8,669 bases of DNA, taken from Acidobacteriota bacterium (lineage in GTDB: Bacteria > Acidobacteriota > Thermoanaerobaculia > Gp7-AA8). A program made the position numbers and the translations under genes. The notes under the pieces are model-generated. The model did not search any database, had not been told where the DNA came from, and saw only the letters and a list, made by a program, of their open reading frames with translations. The stretch is from positions 4,602-13,270 of the forward strand of contig QHVX01000202.1 in the NCBI GenBank assembly GCA_003222375.1, in the 5' to 3' direction. Positions 5,242 through 8,669 of this stretch are shown here, one piece after another. Positions within the stretch are counted from its first letter, which is position 1. The number at the start of each line of letters is the position of its first letter.

Positions 5242-7341
5242 TCAGTGTGGCGGCGCGGTCGTGTCTGCCGGCTTGAGTCCGCGCTCGATGAGCAGCGGAT
5301 CGACGATTGGATCGCGTCCGCGGAACGCGCGGTACATTGCCGCCGGCTCCATGCTGCCGCCGCGCGAGAGGACCATCTCGCGGAAGCGCTGGCCGTTTTC
5401 GCGCGACATGCCGCCGTGTTCCTTGAACCAGTAGAACGCGTCGTCGTCGATCAGCTCACTCCACAGATACGCGTAATAGCCGGCGGCATAACCGCCGCCC
5501 CACACGTGCGAGAAGTACGTCGTGTGATAGCGGGGCGGAATCAGCGCCATCGCGATGTTGAATTGCTTCAGCGCCTCAGGTTCGAACGCGTTGACGTCCT
5601 GGAGGCCGGTGCTGGGCGGGAGGGTGTGCCACGCCATGTCGAGCAGCGCTGCTTCGAGGTATTCGCCGAGGTTGTAGCCCTGATTGAATTTCTGGGAGTC
5701 CTTGATCTTCTTCACGAGCGGTGCCGGCATCGGCGCTCCGCTTTTGTAGTTCTTGGCGTAATGCGCAAAGACTTCCGGCTCGAGGGCCCAATGCTCATTG
5801 AACTGCGACGGGAATTCGACGAAGTCGCGCGGCACGCTGGTGCCGGTGAGCAGCGGGTACTTCACGTTCGAGAACATGCCGTGCAGCGCGTGACCGAATT
5901 CGTGGAACATCGTGGTCACGTCGGTGAAGCTGATCAGCGCCGGCTGACCGGCGGCCGGCTTCGTGAAGTTTGCGACGTTGAAGACGACGGGCTTGAGGCC
6001 TAACAGCAACGACTGATCGACGAACGTGTCCATCCAGGCGCCGCCGCTCTTGTTAGACCGTGAGTAGTAGTCGGCGTACCAGATGGCGCGCGGTTGTCCG
6101 TCGGCATCGATCACGTCGAACACGCGGACATCGGGGTTGTAGACCGGGAGGTCGTGTCTTTCCTTGAACGTCAGTCCGTAGAGTTTGTTGGCGGCGTAGA
6201 AGACACCGTCCTGCAGCACGCGATTGAGCTCGAAGTACTGCTTGGCCTGCGCCTCATCCATTGCATACTGCTTTTTGCGCAGCTGCTCGGCGTAGTACTG
6301 CCAATCCCACGGCTTTAGTTCGAATCCGGCGAGCTTTTCCATCGCCGCGGCCTGCTCGCGCGCTTTGGCCGTCGTCGCGGGGACCATGTCGCTCATCAGC
6401 TTGATGGCGATCTCGGGAGTCTTGGCCATCTGATCGTCGAGGACGTATGCCGCGTACGTTGAAAATCCGAGAAGCTTTGCCTTCTGGGCGCGGAGCTGGG
6501 CGAGCCGCTCGATGAGCGCCTTGTTGTCGTTCGGCCCGCCGTGATTGCCGCGAGCGGACGACGCCTTGAAGATTTTTTCGCGCAGCGCACGATTCTTGAG
6601 GAACGTGAGCGCCGGCTGCTGCGTGGTGTTTTGCAGCGTGATGACGTACTTGCCCGTCATCTTTTTGTCTTTGGCGGCCTGCGCGGCGGCAGCGATGTCG
6701 CTCTCGCTCAAGCCGGCCAGATCTGCCTTCTTGCCGACGACAATCGCTGAATCCTTCGTATCCGCCAGGACGTGCTGGCGATATTGCGTCGAAAGCGTCG
6801 ACTCTTCCTGATTCAGCGCCTTGAGAGCTGTTTTGTCGGCGTCGGAGAGTTGCGCGCCGGCGCGGATGAAGTTGCGGAAGTAGCGCTCGACCAGCCATTT
6901 CGATTCGGCATCGAGATTGAGCGCGTCGCGCTGGTCGTAGATCGTCTTTACGCGAGCGAAGAGTTTTGGATTGAGATAGATCGTGTCGGAGTACGCCGAC
7001 AGCTTCGGCGCCTCTTCCGCTTCGACCTTCTGCATCGTGTCGTTGGTGTTCGACTGCGCCAGGTTGAAGAAGATCTTCGCGGCCCGCGTCAGCAGGTCGC
7101 CGCTCTTTTCCATCGCGATGATCGTGTTGTCGAAGGTCGGTGGATCGGGATTGTTCGCGATGACCTCGATCTCTGCGAGGCCGCGCTTCATGCCCTCTTC
7201 AATGGCGGGCTGGTAGTCGGCGTCCTTGATCTTGTCGAATGGTGGCGCCTGAAACGGCAGCGGACTGGGGTTGAAAAGCGGATTCGTTTGCGCGACCGCG
7301 GCGGCCGCCACGAAGCTGAGGACGAGCGTCAGTCTTTTCAT
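5242..7341 (-). CDS. dcp: M3-family zinc metallopeptidase, peptidyl-dipeptidase Dcp type
   Basis: A 699-aa protein that would release dipeptides from the C-terminus of peptides. Zinc site: HEFGH at 480-484 (H480, E481, H484) with third ligand E509 in RDFVEFPSQFNEHW (505-518), exactly the 25-residue spacing of family M3. SVPRDFVEFPSQFNEHW fits Dcp rather than oligopeptidase A (PrlC), whose equivalent stretch differs. The C-terminal substrate region RYHTTYFSHVWGGGYAAGYY (604-623) is also present and intact. Unlike cytosolic E. coli Dcp, it begins with a signal peptide (MKRLTLVLSFVAAAAVAQ), so it is probably periplasmic. I chose ATG 7341 as it gives the cleanest signal peptide; ATG 7359 (adding MRLTAC) is also possible. 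The frame is open to 7548, but that part overlaps the upstream gene and is Arg-rich shadow. The upstream gene ends 43 bp away on the same strand. No key residue is missing. Confidence 0.95.
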   Translation of the reverse strand: MKRLTLVLSFVAAAAVAQTNPLFNPSPLPFQAPPFDKIKDADYQPAIEEGMKRGLAEIEVIANNPDPPTFDNTIIAMEKSGDLLTRAAKIFFNLAQSNTNDTMQKVEAEEAPKLSAYSDTIYLNPKLFARVKTIYDQRDALNLDAESKWLVERYFRNFIRAGAQLSDADKTALKALNQEESTLSTQYRQHVLADTKDSAIVVGKKADLAGLSESDIAAAAQAAKDKKMTGKYVITLQNTTQQPALTFLKNRALREKIFKASSARGNHGGPNDNKALIERLAQLRAQKAKLLGFSTYAAYVLDDQMAKTPEIAIKLMSDMVPATTAKAREQAAAMEKLAGFELKPWDWQYYAEQLRKKQYAMDEAQAKQYFELNRVLQDGVFYAANKLYGLTFKERHDLPVYNPDVRVFDVIDADGQPRAIWYADYYSRSNKSGGAWMDTFVDQSLLLGLKPVVFNVANFTKPAAGQPALISFTDVTTMFHEFGHALHGMFSNVKYPLLTGTSVPRDFVEFPSQFNEHWALEPEVFAHYAKNYKSGAPMPAPLVKKIKDSQKFNQGYNLGEYLEAALLDMAWHTLPPSTGLQDVNAFEPEALKQFNIAMALIPPRYHTTYFSHVWGGGYAAGYYAYLWSELIDDDAFYWFKEHGGMSRENGQRFREMVLSRGGSMEPAAMYRAFRGRDPIVDPLLIERGLKPADTTAPPH

Positions 7342-7384
7342 GCAGGCAGTCAAACGCATGGCCGGTCGCGTCCTAATCCCGCAG

Positions 7385-8326
7385 TTACTGTTTCGTCGCG
7401 ACGGCCGGCTTTCCCTGCAGCGAATCGAGCAGCGTCTGCAGCCTAGCGCGCGCGTCGCTCTGATCCTGCAGATTGCCGCCGAGGAGACGGGCGATTTGCT
7501 GGAGGGCGGAGACGACGTCCGGCGATGCGTCGGACGTCGATATCGCACCAGTCGTTTGTTTTCGCCGTTCGATCGCTGCCGCCTGCTCCGCTGTCCGTCT
7601 CTCCATCTCGCCAGGCAGCGAGAGGAGTGCTTCGTCGACGGTGGTTTTCAGAAAGCCGCGATTAAGGTCTTTCGCTGTCAGCACTTCGCGAAGCTTGAGG
7701 AGGCGCTGAACCGCCGGAAAGTGCGGGCTGGTCGGATCGTCCATGAGTTTCGCCTGCAGCAGCGCGACGTCGGCGACCGCGTGTTTGTCGCCGCTTTCCA
7801 CGCCGAGCTCGACCGTCGCTTTCACGTTCTTGCCGATCTCGGGAAGCGGGACGCCGTGCGCATCGCCCGGATTCACCCACGCGTTCACGGGAATCTCGTG
7901 ATGCGTGACTTTTCCGTCGAATCCGGTCGAGTCGACGACGACGTTGCGAATGAAGACGCGATTGTTTCTCGTGACGAGTCCTTGCTTCGTCGGGATCGAG
8001 ACTTCGACGCGATACGCGTTCGGAGCGCTGAGCGTGACTTCCCGCAGCTCCTTCTCGGTCTGTACGCGCTCGATCGATTTCTGATCTTTCACGCGCGATG
8101 CTTCTTCGCGCTGCAGCGACGCCCAGCGATACGTCTCGTCGGGCCGTTTCTCTCGAAGCATTTCGAGATCGTTGTCGACGATCGCGATCATGACCTGCTT
8201 GTTGTCGCGGGGGTTGTCGGCGAGCTGTGCGATGCGGCCGAGCGTGCGAAAGTCGGAGGCGACCTGATCGAGTTTTTCGTCGCCGGTCGCGACGGTAGCG
8301 GCAAGAATCGCGGCAAACAAAATCAT
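7385..8326 (-). CDS. Exported protein of unknown function (313 aa)
   Basis: A 313-aa protein of no family I recognise. Residues 1-15 (MILFAAILAATVATG) form a short signal peptide. Residues 16-95 are mostly charged and helical, with EMLREKRPDETYRWASLQRE (55-74) and VKDQKSIERVQTEKELREV probably coiled. Residues 100-150 look like a beta module (NAYRVEVSIPTKQGLVTRNN and RVFIRNVVVDSTGFDGKVTH). Then comes a proline-bounded stretch (VNPGDAHGVPLPEIGKN), and a helical C-terminus rich in Leu/Arg (QRLLKLREVL; DARARLQTLLDSL). Start is well supported: AAGGAG six bases before ATG on the minus strand. It lies 43 bp upstream of the peptidase and probably shares its transcript, so a linked extracytoplasmic role is possible. 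No catalytic motif is visible. Confidence 0.82.
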   Translation of the reverse strand: MILFAAILAATVATGDEKLDQVASDFRTLGRIAQLADNPRDNKQVMIAIVDNDLEMLREKRPDETYRWASLQREEASRVKDQKSIERVQTEKELREVTLSAPNAYRVEVSIPTKQGLVTRNNRVFIRNVVVDSTGFDGKVTHHEIPVNAWVNPGDAHGVPLPEIGKNVKATVELGVESGDKHAVADVALLQAKLMDDPTSPHFPAVQRLLKLREVLTAKDLNRGFLKTTVDEALLSLPGEMERRTAEQAAAIERRKQTTGAISTSDASPDVVSALQQIARLLGGNLQDQSDARARLQTLLDSLQGKPAVATKQ

Positions 8327-8432
8327 TACTTGCTCCTTGAAGTCCGTAATTTTAGTGCTATTCGCCGGTTCTTAGCCTCCATTTACCGACACATACGAGA
8401 CTTCCCGACAGGCGGGCCGTATCGTTCCCGGC
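8327..8432. promoter_or_regulatory. Divergent intergenic region with promoter-like sites
   Basis: This 106-bp gap separates the divergent starts at 8326 (minus) and 8433 (plus), so it should carry promoters for both directions. On the minus strand, TAAAAT (8349-8354 on the plus strand reads ATTTTA) could be a -10, but the -35 region (GGCTAA) is poor. On the plus strand, TTGAAG (8337-8342) and TATTCG (8359-8364) preceded by TG at 8356-8357 have a 16-bp spacing and could be an extended -10 promoter. These are weak visual matches in AT-richer DNA. I see no long palindromic operator. Confidence 0.4.
8333..8338 (-). promoter_or_regulatory. Shine-Dalgarno site (AAGGAG) of the 313-aa protein
   Basis: The plus strand reads CTCCTT here, giving AAGGAG on the minus strand six bases before the ATG at 8326. 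It is the strongest ribosome binding site in the window and fixes the start of the gene that ends at 7385. Confidence 0.8.
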
Positions 8433-8669
8433 ATGGAAGAACGCATCAATCAGCCGCTTCCCCTTCCCACCACAAAGCTCATCCTGGGCATCTTCTTCAC
8501 GATCCTCGGCATCCTGTGGACCGCAGACAATCTCGCGCTTCTGCGCGCCGATGATTTTCTCCGTTTCTGGCCAGCGGTAGTGGTGCTGATCGGCCTGGTC
8601 AAACTGGCAGACCCGACCCGTCGCGTCATCGGCGTGATCCTGACCGTCGTGGGCGCATCGCTGCTCGCA
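8433..8669 (+). CDS. LiaI/LiaF-like transmembrane protein (DUF5668-type), 5' part
   Basis: 79 codons from ATG 8433 run to the window end, so this is the N-terminal part only. After a short polar leader (MEERINQPLPLPTTK) there are three hydrophobic segments: about 16-32 (ILGIFFTILGILW), 43-57 (FLRFWPAVVVLIGLVKL) and 65-79 (VIGVILTVVGASLL). The spacing and the FWPAVVVLIGL pattern match the LiaI-LiaF-like transmembrane region, DUF5668 type, whose members often sit next to a cell-envelope stress or two-component system. The rest of the protein, including any cytosolic or C-terminal LiaF domain, is off the window. It is divergent from the 8326 gene and shares its intergenic region. The start has only a weak ribosome binding site (CCCGGC just before ATG). 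Subfamily assignment is tentative. Confidence 0.75.
   Translation, partial: MEERINQPLPLPTTKLILGIFFTILGILWTADNLALLRADDFLRFWPAVVVLIGLVKLADPTRRVIGVILTVVGASLLA

Noticed and set aside
5116..6003. 295-aa plus-strand open frame opposite the peptidase C-terminus
   Set aside because: The other strand carries the HEFGH zinc site and conserved C-terminus. The plus frame also runs through the inverted repeat and has no recognisable domain.
7342..7548. 69-codon N-terminal extension of the peptidase frame
   Set aside because: It overlaps the upstream 313-aa gene, is Arg/Ser-rich and places the signal peptide in the middle of the protein. The frame is open only because of GC-rich codons.
7271..8554. 427-aa plus-strand open frame
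   Set aside because: It lies antisense to the peptidase start, to the 313-aa gene with its strong ribosome binding site, and runs through the start of the LiaF-like gene. The translation is Arg-rich without a recognisable domain.
1..8669. CRISPR array, tRNA, insertion sequence or prophage
   Set aside because: No regularly spaced direct repeats, cloverleaf-like segments, transposase motifs or phage structural genes were seen on either strand.

Overview
This is a high-GC, gene-dense bacterial window, probably chromosomal, with genes on both strands and very short gaps. The gene mix suggests a Gram-negative-type soil or environmental lineage such as Acidobacteriota. It holds a stand-alone DUF4388 protein, a secreted Dcp-type dipeptidase, several signal-peptide proteins of no known family and a LiaI/LiaF-type membrane protein. 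A short inverted repeat of the widespread GTCATCCTGAG...CTCAGGATGAC type is also present. The taxonomic placement is inference, since no marker gene is present. I see no tRNA, rRNA, CRISPR array, transposase, integrase or phage gene.

Layout from left to right. Positions 2-118 (+) hold the last 38 codons of a LuxR-type regulator. It overlaps tail-to-tail by 19 bp with a minus-strand pair: an SDR oxidoreductase (2067-1327) followed with no gap (stop TAG directly abutting ATG) by a DAACS/SLC1-fold transporter (1326-100). The transporter lacks several residues that normally bind sodium and acidic substrate. Fourteen bases from the SDR start, a plus-strand group begins: a 210-aa protein with a transglutaminase-like Cys/His pattern (2082-2714), then a long secreted protein that appears broken by a one-base frameshift (2740-3741 continuing in another frame to 4379). 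Positions 4303-8326 are a minus-strand run read from right to left: an unknown secreted protein (8326-7385), a Dcp-type M3 metallopeptidase (7341-5242), an inverted repeat (5163-5240), a DUF4388 protein (5092-4562) and a possible small gene (4545-4303). At the right edge a divergent plus-strand gene (8433 onward, cut by the window end) encodes a LiaI/LiaF-like membrane protein.

Functional links are modest. The SDR and transporter are very probably co-translated and may act on one small metabolite. The peptidase and its upstream neighbour are both exported and probably co-transcribed, but the neighbour's role is unknown. I found no convincing new defence, mobile or biosynthetic system. The best items for follow-up are the transporter's rewritten binding site, the split secreted protein, the degenerate transglutaminase-like protein, the inverted repeat beside the peptidase stop, and a skewed distribution of the palindrome CGATCG.
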